This document shows, in pieces, positions 24,778 through 33,677 of a DNA stretch of 64,000 bases (positions within the stretch are counted from its first letter, which is position 1; every line of letters begins with the position of its first letter). The notes below the pieces were generated by a model that was given only the letters and a program-made list of their open reading frames with translations, did no database searches and was not told where the DNA came from. The DNA lies in assembly GCA_965198025.1 (NCBI GenBank), contig OZ240237.1, positions 558,001 through 622,000 of the forward strand, written 5' to 3'. The stretch is from CAYWWM01 sp965198025 (GTDB lineage: Bacteria; Acidobacteriota; Terriglobia; 2-12-FULL-54-10). The translations under genes and the position numbers were made by a program.

Positions 24778-27366
24778 ATGAAGGAACGCAATCCATACCT
24801 GCTGCCTACGGAAGTCGAGCCCAATCACTATGAAATCGAGTGGAAGCCGAATCTTTCGGATTTCACCTTTGCAGGATCGGAGCGAATCGCCATCACGATT
24901 CGGAAGCCGGTCACGAAGATCACATTGCACGCGCTGGACCTGAAGATTCAGAAAGCCCAGGTTCGAGTGAAAGCCCGCGCGGGCCGTTTGTCCGAGCCGC
25001 TCGATGCCAAGCGCATCCAGGCGAACCCCAAGAAGGAGAGCATTACGCTCCAATTCGGGAAGAAGCTGCCGAAGGGTCCTGCGGAACTGATGTTCGAGTT
25101 CCAGGGTGAGCTGAACGACAAGATGCACGGGTTCTACCGGACGTCCTATCTTGTGGACGGAGAGAGGCGGTGGGGTGCGGCAACGCAGTTCGAGGCAACC
25201 GACGCCCGGCGGGCGTTTCCGTGCTGGGATGAGCCGGCACGCAAGGCGACCTTCGGCGTGACCCTCACAGTCCCAGAGCACATGACGGCGCTTTCCAACA
25301 TGCCCGTTAGCCGCGAGACGAGCAGCGAGCCAGGCTGGAAAACTGTGTCCTACGAAAAGACGCCGGTGATGTCCACGTACCTGCTGGCGATGGTGGTGGC
25401 GGAGTTGGATTATCTGGAAGACAACGACCGGAACGGCGTTCCCATTCGCGTCTACACGAGTCCCGGCAAGCGCGAGCAGGGGCGGTTCGCGCTCGGCCAG
25501 GCTTGCCACACGCTGGTCTACTTCGCCGACTGGTTCGGGATTCCATATGCCTTTCCGAAACTCGACATGATAGCGCTGCCGGACTTCGCCGCCGGTGCGA
25601 TGGAGAACTGGGGTCTGGTCACCTACCGCGAAACGGCTCTGCTGGTGGACGCGCAGCACTCAGCCGAATCGGCGCGGCAGCGCGTCGCCGAGGTCGTGGA
25701 CCACGAGCTGGCGCACCAATGGTTCGGCAACTACACCACCATGAACTGGTGGACCGACTTGTGGCTGAACGAGGGTTTCGCTTCTTACATGGGTCCCAAA
25801 GCCACGGACCACCGGTTCCCGGAATGGGATACCTGGACGCAGTTCGTGGCTGACGAATTTCTGGCGGCGCTCCATCAGGACAGCTTGCGAAACACGCATC
25901 CGGTGGAAGTGCCGGTCAAGAATCCGAATGAAATCCGCGAGGTCTTCGACGCCATCTCCTACAGCAAGGGGTCGGTCGTGAACCGCATGGCGGAGCACTA
26001 CCTGGGGGAAAAGGATTTCCGCAACGGCCTGCACAACTATTTGCGCAAACACGCTTTCGCCAACGCGGCCACGGACGATCTCTGGAAGGCGCTCGAAAAA
26101 GAGTCCGGCAAGCCGGTGCGGGCCATCATGAAGGCCTACACGAAGCAGCCCGGATATCCGGTGATCGTGGCCAGGGAAAAGCAGTCGAACGGCACGCTCA
26201 CGCTGGAGCTCGAACAGAGCCGCTTTCTGGCCGATGGACGCCGGGACCCGAAAAAGATGTTGTGGCAGATTCCGCTCGGAGTCTGGACTGAGGGCGCGGC
26301 GAAACCAACGTTCGAGTACATGAAAAGCCGACGGCACCGCGTGCGCATCCCAGCGAACGACGGGAAATGGGTGAAGCTCAATCCCGGGCAGAGCGGTCTC
26401 TACCGCGTGGCCTATTCCGAGGAGATCTGGAGGAGGCTGACCGGCGCCGTGCGGGACGGCGCGCTGCCCACCGTGGACCGGCTGGGGCTGATTGACGACG
26501 CCTTCGCGCTGGCGCGGGCCGGCTTCCAGAAAACCTCGGCAGCGCTGCGCGTTCTCGACGCTTACCAGGCGGAGACCGACTTCAGTGTCTGGCTGACCAT
26601 CGCCGGCATTCTGGATTCGCTCGACAACTTGCTGTCGCGCGAGCGTTGCCGCAAACAATTTCGGGAGACTGCGCGGCAGTTGCTGCTGCCGATCGTGGGG
26701 CGGCAGGGTTGGGAAAAGAGGCCGTCGGATGGCCACCTCGACGTGCTGCTGCGCTCGCTCGCGTTGCGGACCGCCGGCGCCTACGGCGACCAGGCCACGA
26801 TCGAGGAGGCTCGGACTCGGTTCACAAGCTTCTGCCGGAGCGGCGAACTCGATCCGAATCTGCGCCAGGCCGTTTATTCACTGGTCGCGGAAAACGGCGG
26901 TCAGGCAGAGTGGGAGGAATTGCAGAAGCTGTACCACGCGACCGATTTGCACGAAGAAAAGATCCGCGTGCTGCGCGCCGCGGGCAGCTTCCGGCAGCCG
27001 GAGTTGATGGAACAAGTGCTGCAGTTTGCCATCTCGGACCAAGTGCGCTCGCAGGATACCCCCATTGTGCTGGCCAACGCGGCGGGAAACTCGGCGGGGC
27101 GCGCGCTGGCGTGGAAGTTCCTCAAGAAAAACTGGAAGATGTTCGTCCAACGCTATCACGGCGGGGGCCTGGGGCTGCTTTCGCGCCTGATCGGAATTCC
27201 GAGCGGCTTTACGGAGCGGCGGCGCCTCGAAGACGCGGAGAAGTTCTTCCGCGCTCACAAGGTTCCTGGGACCGAGCGCGCCGTGCGGAAGACGCTCGAA
27301 TTCGCGCGCGGCAACATCGGGTGGTTAGAACGGGACCGCAAGGACCTGCGGGCGTACTTCGCCTAG
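24778..27366 (+). CDS. M1-family aminopeptidase (PepN-like)
   Basis: 862 aa. Zinc exopeptidase removing N-terminal residues. GAMENWGLVTYRE (near res 274) binds the substrate amino group; HELAHQWFGNYT (near 308) with NEGFASY (331) is the HEXXH-x18-E zinc site. The N-terminal beta domain and a C-terminal ERAP1-like helical domain (res 530-850) are both present. AAGGAG precedes ATG 24778 at good spacing. There is no signal peptide, so it is probably cytoplasmic. Confidence 0.94.
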   Translation: MKERNPYLLPTEVEPNHYEIEWKPNLSDFTFAGSERIAITIRKPVTKITLHALDLKIQKAQVRVKARAGRLSEPLDAKRIQANPKKESITLQFGKKLPKGPAELMFEFQGELNDKMHGFYRTSYLVDGERRWGAATQFEATDARRAFPCWDEPARKATFGVTLTVPEHMTALSNMPVSRETSSEPGWKTVSYEKTPVMSTYLLAMVVAELDYLEDNDRNGVPIRVYTSPGKREQGRFALGQACHTLVYFADWFGIPYAFPKLDMIALPDFAAGAMENWGLVTYRETALLVDAQHSAESARQRVAEVVDHELAHQWFGNYTTMNWWTDLWLNEGFASYMGPKATDHRFPEWDTWTQFVADEFLAALHQDSLRNTHPVEVPVKNPNEIREVFDAISYSKGSVVNRMAEHYLGEKDFRNGLHNYLRKHAFANAATDDLWKALEKESGKPVRAIMKAYTKQPGYPVIVAREKQSNGTLTLELEQSRFLADGRRDPKKMLWQIPLGVWTEGAAKPTFEYMKSRRHRVRIPANDGKWVKLNPGQSGLYRVAYSEEIWRRLTGAVRDGALPTVDRLGLIDDAFALARAGFQKTSAALRVLDAYQAETDFSVWLTIAGILDSLDNLLSRERCRKQFRETARQLLLPIVGRQGWEKRPSDGHLDVLLRSLALRTAGAYGDQATIEEARTRFTSFCRSGELDPNLRQAVYSLVAENGGQAEWEELQKLYHATDLHEEKIRVLRAAGSFRQPELMEQVLQFAISDQVRSQDTPIVLANAAGNSAGRALAWKFLKKNWKMFVQRYHGGGLGLLSRLIGIPSGFTERRRLEDAEKFFRAHKVPGTERAVRKTLEFARGNIGWLERDRKDLRAYFA

Positions 27367-27579
27367 GGCAGCTTGCCACGATGAAATCTTAAGGGAGACC
27401 AGTCCCCGTTGAGAGGAGGGTTCCTCCTGCTTTCCTTGCGGGTGCCGAAAATGGCTCTGCTCCAAACTTGACGACCAAGAAGATCGAAAGATAGCCGCCA
27501 TTTCCTGCTAGAACAATCGGTTCCTGCCGTATGATTTGAGGAGCAGCAACGTCGCTCGACATTGTTCCGGGAGGCTACC

Positions 27580-28332
27580 GTGCGCATTCGTATCCCGAAT
27601 TGGATGGTTGTCCTGCTCCTGGCGCTGACTCCCACGCCAGGGCTGCATGCACAGACTGCGACGCAGGGCGCGGCGGGCAATTCGGCGGGCGATCTGTCCG
27701 GCATCTGGATGCTCGGAGGCGGTATGCGCGGTGGAGCAGGCGGGCGGCGGTTCCTGTCTGGAAACCCGCCGCTCCAGCCGGAAGCGCTCGCAAAGTATCA
27801 GGCCGCCCGCGAAGGAATAGACGATCCGAACCAGGGCGGGCTGGACCGCCTCGACCCGAGCTTCTACTGCTTTCCGCCCGGTCCGGCGCGGAGCATGATC
27901 ATGCCGTTTCCGTTCGAGATCATCCAAGGCTCTGAAGTGATCTACATCCTGTTTGAGTTCAACGGCGGCATCCGGCGCATCTACCTGAACCAGCAGGAAC
28001 ACCCAGACGACTATCCCGAGACCTGGATGGGGCATTCCATTGGCCGCTGGGACGGCATCGCGCTCGTCGCAGACACCGGCCTCCTGCGGGAAGGACCCTG
28101 GCTCGACCGTGTCGGTACGCCCTACAGCGATGCCTTGCGCATCGTCGAGCGGTTCCGGCGCCTGGGACGCGAAACGCTGGAAGTCGCGTTCGAGTTCCAT
28201 GACGAGAAGGCGTTTACGGAGCCTTGGGGAGGAACGAAACAGTATGAACTGCAGACTTTTGGGATCAGCGAATACGTGCAGTGCGAGGAGCACCTCCAGA
28301 TGGGCCAACCTCGTCAAGCACCCCAACAATGA
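27580..28332 (+). CDS. Secreted acidobacterial protein of unknown function
   Basis: 250 aa from GTG 27580 (GGGAGG upstream; an ATG at 27562 lacks a site). The signal peptide is WMVVLLLALTPTPGLHAQ. The mature part contains SGIWML, CFPPGPARSMIMPFPFEI, GGIRRIYLNQQEHPDDYPET and WMGHSIGRWDG, blocks shared by a large family of secreted proteins in Acidobacteriota whose function is unknown. The truncated gene at 58971 belongs to the same family. The last 60 residues are alpha-beta with an acidic cluster. Confidence 0.7.
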   Translation: MRIRIPNWMVVLLLALTPTPGLHAQTATQGAAGNSAGDLSGIWMLGGGMRGGAGGRRFLSGNPPLQPEALAKYQAAREGIDDPNQGGLDRLDPSFYCFPPGPARSMIMPFPFEIIQGSEVIYILFEFNGGIRRIYLNQQEHPDDYPETWMGHSIGRWDGIALVADTGLLREGPWLDRVGTPYSDALRIVERFRRLGRETLEVAFEFHDEKAFTEPWGGTKQYELQTFGISEYVQCEEHLQMGQPRQAPQQ

Positions 28333-28372
28333 GTAACGGAATCAATGGAAGATAGACGCGGAGAAGCCGGGC

Positions 28373-28633
28373 TCAATGGTCATGCAGATGATGCTCGGCG
28401 GCTTCGCGTTCCGCGATCTTCTTATCGCGAAAGGTAGTCTGCTTGTACTTCTTGCGGGCAGCCTTCCAAGCTGCCTGGCTCTTCTCCTGGGTGCTGACGG
28501 AGAAGGCCGAAATCGTCTGTTCCAGGTCCCCGCTGTGGCAGGAGGGGCACTCCGGCGGGGCAGATTTACCCGGCAGTACGAGCAACTCAAACTCCGACCG
28601 GCAGCTTCCGCAAACGTATTCGTAAATTGGCAT
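28373..28633 (-). CDS. FmdB-family zinc ribbon protein
   Basis: 86 aa. MPIYEYVCGSCRSEFE is the FmdB opening, and the zinc ribbon uses C8, C11, C29 and C32. A helical basic tail (KAARKKYKQTTFRDKKIAER) ends in EHHLHDH, a His-rich tip. The family is named for a putative regulator linked to formamidase genes; its role is unknown. No amidase is nearby. Confidence 0.88.
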   Translation of the reverse strand: MPIYEYVCGSCRSEFELLVLPGKSAPPECPSCHSGDLEQTISAFSVSTQEKSQAAWKAARKKYKQTTFRDKKIAEREAAEHHLHDH

Positions 28634-28688
28634 CTATGTCTCCTGTCCGGTCACAAGCCGTCCCGGCGAAGAAAGTGGCGGAATCGAA

Positions 28689-31040
28689 CTAGGCACGGTC
28701 CTGCAGCGCAGCCTGGACGCGCTCGGGAGTAAAAGGAACCTGCCGCAGACGGGCCCCGGTGGCGTCAAAAACGGCGTTCCCGATGGCGGCCGCTACCACA
28801 GTGATCGAAAGCTCGCCCGCCCCCATGGCCTCATCCTCGGGGCGGTCGAGCATCACGATCTCCACCTGCGGGAGGTCGAAGCCCAGAGACAAACTCCGGT
28901 AAGTATTCCAATCGATGGAGGTCACCTTGCGGTCGTCCCAAGTGACCTCTTCGAGCAGCGCCCGACTCATACCCTGCAGAGCGCCGCCTTCCGTCTGGTT
29001 TCGCAGTCCGTCGGGGTTCGAGACCGGGCCGCAGTCGGTCGCGGCGACCAGACGTTTTACATTAAGCGCGCCGGTATCTTGATTGACTTCGACTTCGGCG
29101 ACTAAAGCGCAATAACCGTTGTCGCCTTCGTACAATACGCAGGCTATTCCGCGTCCGGAGGCGAGGCCGGTTTTCGGGTTTCCCGGTTTGGGGGACGGAC
29201 GGTCATCCCATCCGGCTGCCCTGGCCGCCGCGCGAACTACATCCAGCAAACGGGGGTCCCGCAAGTGGCGCAGGCGATAGGCGACCGGATCGGCGTTGGC
29301 ATGCGCAGCCAGCTCGTCCAGAAACGACTCATGGGCGAAGCTATTCTGGAGCCGTTGCGGAGAACGCAGCGGCCCGGTCCAAAACAGCGATTCGATATTG
29401 TGAACCAGGACCCGGGCGCTGGAGATGGTTCCTGTGCCTTCGCCGCCAATATAGGAAGGCACTCCGTTGCTGCGGTTGTTGAAGGACCCGGGAGCGGGGG
29501 CAGGGGAGCGCGGGGTGAACTCCTGCGGCAGAAAACCAACCAGCATGCCGGTGACGACGTTTCCGGGCGTCTCATAGCGCGGCCGATTGCCGAGCACCGG
29601 CAGCCAGGCTTCGTGGTCCCAGCTGACGATGTTGCCCTGGGCGTCCAGGCCGGCGCGCTGCCGAATGACGAAGGCGAATCCGTAATTCTCCCAGGCCATT
29701 TCATCGCTCCGCGAGAGCTGCACGCGAACGGGCTTCCCGACCGCTTGCGACAGCAGGGCCGCGTCGTAACTGACGGTATCGGCGCCGTTCAAACCGTAAC
29801 AGCCGGAGCCCATGCGGAAGATGACGCGCACGTTTTCCGGTCTAAGGCCCAGGATCATGGATAGAGTGTTGCGGAGCGGCCAGACTCCCTGCGTGGGCGA
29901 CCAGACGGTCGCCGTGTCGCCTTGGACGTCGGCCACGGCGCAGGAACCGCCGACCGACCCATGCATCTGATAGGGGTGATAGTAAGAAGCATTCAAGATC
30001 GTTGCGGCGCCGGCGAGTTTCTGCTCCACGTCCCCGGAGTCCACCAGGAGAGTATCCCGTGTGGGTTGCGCGGTCTGCAGGTGGTCATAGAAGCCGGCGT
30101 GGCTCGGCAAACCCACGCCGCGAGTCCAGTTCACTTTCAGTTGACTTGCTGCCTGGACCGCCTGCCATTGGCGCTCGGCGACTACTCCGACGAAGTTCTG
30201 CTTTACGATGACTCTGACGATGCCGGGCAAATGCTCGATGGAAGCCTCATCCACGCTGGCGACCGTGGCGCCGACCTCCGGCGGACGCACGACCCGACCG
30301 TGCAACATGCCGGGCACACGCACGTTGTGGACAAACTCGAACCGGCCGGTGACCATGGACGGCAGCTCCGTTCGCGGCGCGGGCTTGCCGAGCACGGTCC
30401 ACTCCGAGGCGGGCTTGCGGCGGGCATTGCGGTTGAGCGTCAGATTGAACTTGCGCCCCTCGAGCAATTGGCCGTATGCGATTCTCTCGGCTGTGTTGCG
30501 CCTGTGCAGGACCACGCCGCCGACGGTTGTCAGTTGATCCATCTGGTAGCCGAGGCGCACTGCGGCGAGCCGCAACAGGGCTTCGCGTGCGGTGGCGGCA
30601 GCCAGGGCCAAGTTGTCATGATTGAAATTGGTGGGATGGGACTGGCTGCCGGAGGTTACCCCCTGGTCGGGCGTCATCGCTGTATCGCAGGAAATGAGAT
30701 GCACGCGACTCAAGGGCATGGATAATTCTTCGGCGACCAACTGGGCTTGCGCCGTTGCCAGGCCCTGCCCGATTTCCGCCTTCCCCGTATAGGCGGACAC
30801 AGTGCCATCCGCGGCAATGGCGATCCAGGAATCCAGTTGGTCCGGCGGGGGCGGGCCTGGAGAAAGCGCCTGGGCGCCGGCCGTCTGGCTTCCTGGACCC
30901 GTCAACTGAAAACCGACGAGCAGCATGCCGGAGGTTTTCAGGAAATCCCGGCGGGAGAGTTCGAGGCGGTTCCACGCCGCAGCCGCGTCCGGCGTCATGG
31001 CGAGCTGGGGCGTGTCCGCGCGGGAAGGTTTCCGTTTCAT
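28689..31040 (-). CDS. TAT-exported molybdopterin hydroxylase large subunit (IorB-like)
   Basis: 783 aa. It starts with a twin-arginine signal SRRDFLKTSGMLLVGFQL after a 25-residue n-region. The xanthine-dehydrogenase-type fold shows GKAEIGQGLATAQAQLVAEE, GSVGGSCAVADVQ, and the C-terminal active-site Glu in MGAGELSITVVAAAIGNA. It resembles isoquinoline 1-oxidoreductase beta subunits and periplasmic aldehyde dehydrogenases that pass electrons to cytochrome c. ATG 31040 follows GGAGGGTGGC and overlaps the stop of the iron-sulfur gene (ATGA), so the pair is coupled. Confidence 0.9.
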   Translation of the reverse strand: MKRKPSRADTPQLAMTPDAAAAWNRLELSRRDFLKTSGMLLVGFQLTGPGSQTAGAQALSPGPPPPDQLDSWIAIAADGTVSAYTGKAEIGQGLATAQAQLVAEELSMPLSRVHLISCDTAMTPDQGVTSGSQSHPTNFNHDNLALAAATAREALLRLAAVRLGYQMDQLTTVGGVVLHRRNTAERIAYGQLLEGRKFNLTLNRNARRKPASEWTVLGKPAPRTELPSMVTGRFEFVHNVRVPGMLHGRVVRPPEVGATVASVDEASIEHLPGIVRVIVKQNFVGVVAERQWQAVQAASQLKVNWTRGVGLPSHAGFYDHLQTAQPTRDTLLVDSGDVEQKLAGAATILNASYYHPYQMHGSVGGSCAVADVQGDTATVWSPTQGVWPLRNTLSMILGLRPENVRVIFRMGSGCYGLNGADTVSYDAALLSQAVGKPVRVQLSRSDEMAWENYGFAFVIRQRAGLDAQGNIVSWDHEAWLPVLGNRPRYETPGNVVTGMLVGFLPQEFTPRSPAPAPGSFNNRSNGVPSYIGGEGTGTISSARVLVHNIESLFWTGPLRSPQRLQNSFAHESFLDELAAHANADPVAYRLRHLRDPRLLDVVRAAARAAGWDDRPSPKPGNPKTGLASGRGIACVLYEGDNGYCALVAEVEVNQDTGALNVKRLVAATDCGPVSNPDGLRNQTEGGALQGMSRALLEEVTWDDRKVTSIDWNTYRSLSLGFDLPQVEIVMLDRPEDEAMGAGELSITVVAAAIGNAVFDATGARLRQVPFTPERVQAALQDRA

Positions 31041-31504
31041 GCCACCCTCCCTTCTGCGTAGCGCCGGATCGCCCGATGCATGCGGACGTTCGCGAAGCAG
31101 CGGCACAGAACGCCGGAGAGGGCCTGCTGGATCTGCGCATCGCCGGCGTTCGGGTTCTTGTCGAGAAACGCCTTAGCCGTCAGAATCACTCCGCTCAGAC
31201 AGAAGCCGCACTGCGCAGCCTGTTCGTCGATGAAGGCCTGCTGAATCGGGTGGGGATTCTCTGGTGTCCCCAGTCCTTCAAGCGTCGTGATATCCGCGTC
31301 GGCTACGTCTGCGACCGGCGTGACGCACGAGCGGACGGCCTCGCCATTCACCAGAACCGTGCACGCTCCGCATTGGGACAGACCGCAGCCGAACTTCGGT
31401 CCGCGCAGTTCCAGATCGTCGGCCAACACATAGAGCAGCGGAGTCGCGGGGTCGAGGTCCAGCCGATGCGTGCGGCCATTGACCTTGAGAGTGATCTCGC
31501 TCAT
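31037..31504 (-). CDS. [2Fe-2S] small subunit of the molybdenum hydroxylase (IorA-like)
   Basis: 155 aa from ATG 31504 (an ATG at 31537 is possible). Two [2Fe-2S] centres: plant-type C40, C45, C48, C60 (FGCGLSQCGAC) and the helical one with C99, C102, C134, C136 (AAQCGFCLSG, VLCRCF). It shuttles electrons from the molybdenum site of the partner encoded downstream. No FAD subunit is present, as in two-subunit enzymes that use cytochromes as acceptor. It has no TAT signal and would be co-exported with the large subunit. Confidence 0.92.
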   Translation of the reverse strand: MSEITLKVNGRTHRLDLDPATPLLYVLADDLELRGPKFGCGLSQCGACTVLVNGEAVRSCVTPVADVADADITTLEGLGTPENPHPIQQAFIDEQAAQCGFCLSGVILTAKAFLDKNPNAGDAQIQQALSGVLCRCFANVRMHRAIRRYAEGRVA

Positions 31505-31627
31505 ATGGTTCAGCAGCCCTCCATTCGTTTCTGTCATTCTATCGCCACCCGCTGCATTCCCGCACGCGTTTTGGGGAGATCCCACGCATTTTGGAGAGAT
31601 GCAGGGATTCCCCTTTTCGCCATCGCT

Positions 31628-32167
31628 TCAGCGCGAGGAATAGATACGGATGTCCTTCAAGTTCCGGAAGCGGCCGCTCATGTCCAGGCCATATCCGACC
31701 AGGAAGGGGTCGCCGGGGATGCGAAGGCCTACAAATGTTTCCACAGCCGCCGAGCCCGGAGCCATCGCTGCCTTGCCCTGCTTTTCGACGAGCACAACCA
31801 GAGTGATTTGGGAAGTGAGCCTCCGGACCTCCTGGAGTACCTTGGCGATGGTCTTTCCCGTGTCATAAATGGTGTCCACGATGAGCACGGCGCGGCCCCG
31901 GACGGAGCCGGGGAGAGGCGACAGGAACAGCCTGCCGCTGCGGGTTCCGTCGTAGGAGCGTGCCTTCACGAACACGATGGAGGCGGGGGTTTTCATCTCG
32001 CGCACGAGGTCGGCGCAAAATATGAAGGCTCCATCCATGACGCAAACGACGCAGAATTCGGAAATTCGGTTGGCACGGCCGTAACGGTCAATTCGCCCGG
32101 CCAGCTCCCGAACGGTTCGCTCGATCCGTGTCTTGGAGATGCAGGTCTTGAATCGAGGGGAGGGCAT
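31628..32167 (-). CDS. hpt: Hypoxanthine-guanine phosphoribosyltransferase-like protein
   Basis: 179 aa. The PRPP-binding loop is VLIVDTIYDTGKT. The N-terminal part has CISKTRIERTVRELAGRIDR, and the C-terminal part has GDPFLVGYGLDMSGRFRNLK, the HGPRT-specific closing block. It salvages hypoxanthine and guanine to IMP and GMP. The metal-binding pair is DT where many HPRTs have ED, so specificity could differ slightly. It lies apart from other nucleotide genes. Confidence 0.85.
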   Translation of the reverse strand: MPSPRFKTCISKTRIERTVRELAGRIDRYGRANRISEFCVVCVMDGAFIFCADLVREMKTPASIVFVKARSYDGTRSGRLFLSPLPGSVRGRAVLIVDTIYDTGKTIAKVLQEVRRLTSQITLVVLVEKQGKAAMAPGSAAVETFVGLRIPGDPFLVGYGLDMSGRFRNLKDIRIYSSR

Positions 32168-32212
32168 AGACGGCTGCCAAGTTTGAAATCCCGTGGGGCG
32201 CGGGCGGAGCGG

Positions 32213-32755
32213 TCACGACTTCAGCAATGCGCGGAATCGCTGCTGTAGTTTCCCGACTTTCGGGGCAATGACGAACTGGCAATACGGCTGGCCTTCGTTT
32301 CGCTGAAAATATTCGTGATGGTAAGCCTCAGCTTCGAAGAAGACGCCGAGGGGCTTGAGTTCGGTGACGATCGGCTGCGAGAACTGGCCGGAATTGCCGA
32401 GCTCCTGGATGAACGCTTCCGCCTCCCGCTTCTGATCCTCGTCCGCATAAAGAATGATGGATCGATACTGCGTGCCCACATCGTAGCCCTGGCGGTTCAA
32501 AGTAGTCGGGTCGTGGGTGGCGAAGAAGACAGTCAATAAGTCCCGGAAAGAACTCCGGCTGGGCTCGAATTCGACACCGACCACCTCGGCGTGGCCGGTG
32601 GTCCCGGAACAGACTTGCTCATAGGTGGGATGTTCCGCGTGCCCGCCGGCATAGCCGGGCCGTACGGAGATGACCCCATGGAGCCGTTCAAAGACCGCTT
32701 CGGTACACCAGAAACAGCCGCCGCCAAATACTGCAAATTGGTTGTCGCCAGTCAA
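32213..32755 (-). CDS. msrA: Peptide methionine (S)-S-oxide reductase
   Basis: 180 aa. Active-site motif GGGCFWCTEAVF with nucleophile C14, followed by GYAGGHAEHPTYEQVCSGTT and HDPTTLNRQGYDVGTQYRS. It repairs oxidised methionine. The start is TTG 32755: an in-frame stop lies four codons upstream, no ATG is available before the motif, and GGGGGG precedes it. It is the short MsrA without an MsrB domain and ends a minus-strand run with hpt. Confidence 0.94.
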   Translation of the reverse strand: MTGDNQFAVFGGGCFWCTEAVFERLHGVISVRPGYAGGHAEHPTYEQVCSGTTGHAEVVGVEFEPSRSSFRDLLTVFFATHDPTTLNRQGYDVGTQYRSIILYADEDQKREAEAFIQELGNSGQFSQPIVTELKPLGVFFEAEAYHHEYFQRNEGQPYCQFVIAPKVGKLQQRFRALLKS

Positions 32756-32807
32756 CGCGCCCCCCTATCCGAGCAAACACGGGAATCGAGCCGGACCATG
32801 CGGCCGG

Positions 32808-33296
32808 CTAAGCCGACTCCGGGTTTCCGGTTCCGGCATTTTTCCTGTCGTGATCCTGCGGCGTTTGTTCCGCGCGTTTTTCTCCCGCGTCCACGGCCCG
32901 GCCATACAGGTATGTGCGCAGTTCATTCGGCGTCCATTTGGATAGACGATGAGAAAAGGACTGCACGCGACGCAACGTTTCAACCTCCCCGGTCCAATGC
33001 TCCAGAATCACGGCATCATCCACCTGGTTCAGGACGGCGTCAACGAAGAGCAACAGCACAATGGCATCATCCAACTGGCCGAGACCCGGGATGAAATCGG
33101 GAATAATGTCCCACGGAGAAGCAAGATATATAGCCAGCCCGCCGAGCGCAAGCTTGGTACGCCGGGGGACGCGCTCGTCAGCAAGCAGCTTGGGAACGAG
33201 CAAGGCGATGCGCGGCACGGCCAGCAACGTTTCCTTGAGCCACGGTGCTTTTACGACACGGCGCAGAAGCACCCCTAATTGTGCGATCTTCAGCAT
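32808..33296 (-). CDS. DUF1232 / YkvA-like membrane protein
   Basis: 162 aa from ATG 33296 (AGGGGAAGCG upstream). The core KLALGGLAIYLASPWDIIPD followed by FIPGLGQLDDAIVLLLFVDA is the DUF1232 signature, two membrane-associated helices joined by an acidic turn. The C-terminus is charged and polar. The function is not established. It lies 53 bp upstream of msrA on the same strand. Confidence 0.8.
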   Translation of the reverse strand: MLKIAQLGVLLRRVVKAPWLKETLLAVPRIALLVPKLLADERVPRRTKLALGGLAIYLASPWDIIPDFIPGLGQLDDAIVLLLFVDAVLNQVDDAVILEHWTGEVETLRRVQSFSHRLSKWTPNELRTYLYGRAVDAGEKRAEQTPQDHDRKNAGTGNPESA

Positions 33297-33677
33297 CGCT
33301 TCCCCTGTACAATCCAATCTACGACAAAACGCTCAGAAACCCCAAGGAAACCATAAGGGCTTTGCGATGCTGCAAGCATTGACGGGCGGAATGCACCCGG
33401 AAAGAATCCGAGGTAACGCCACAAGTGACTGAAAGAAAGAGGTTACCCGCTCACGGGAGATGGAAGGAGAGCCGAAATCTTCCAGAAGGGCTGACCACGG
33501 ATTAGTGAGAAATATGAATAGAAATCCATCTACAACAGAGGGAGTTCAGAGTATAATTCTTTGGGAAGTCGATACGCTGCGATCCGGCGAGCCCGATTCC
33601 GTGTTGTTTTTGATCTGCGAACACAGCGCGCGAAATGGCGGGGGATTCGCCCTTTAGATTTCAAAATGGAGGTTCCC
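33297..33677. other. Divergent spacer, no gene seen
   Basis: 381 bp between the DUF1232 gene (minus) and the first amidohydrolase gene (plus). Short frames in it lack ribosome binding sites. It presumably holds promoters for both sides; a GTATAATTC at about 33552-33560 is a possible -10 for the amidohydrolases. Confidence 0.4.

Noticed and set aside
30755..32248. 497-codon plus-strand frame across the molybdenum hydroxylase and hpt genes
   Set aside because: Lies antisense to three well-supported genes and crosses their boundaries without a domain of its own.
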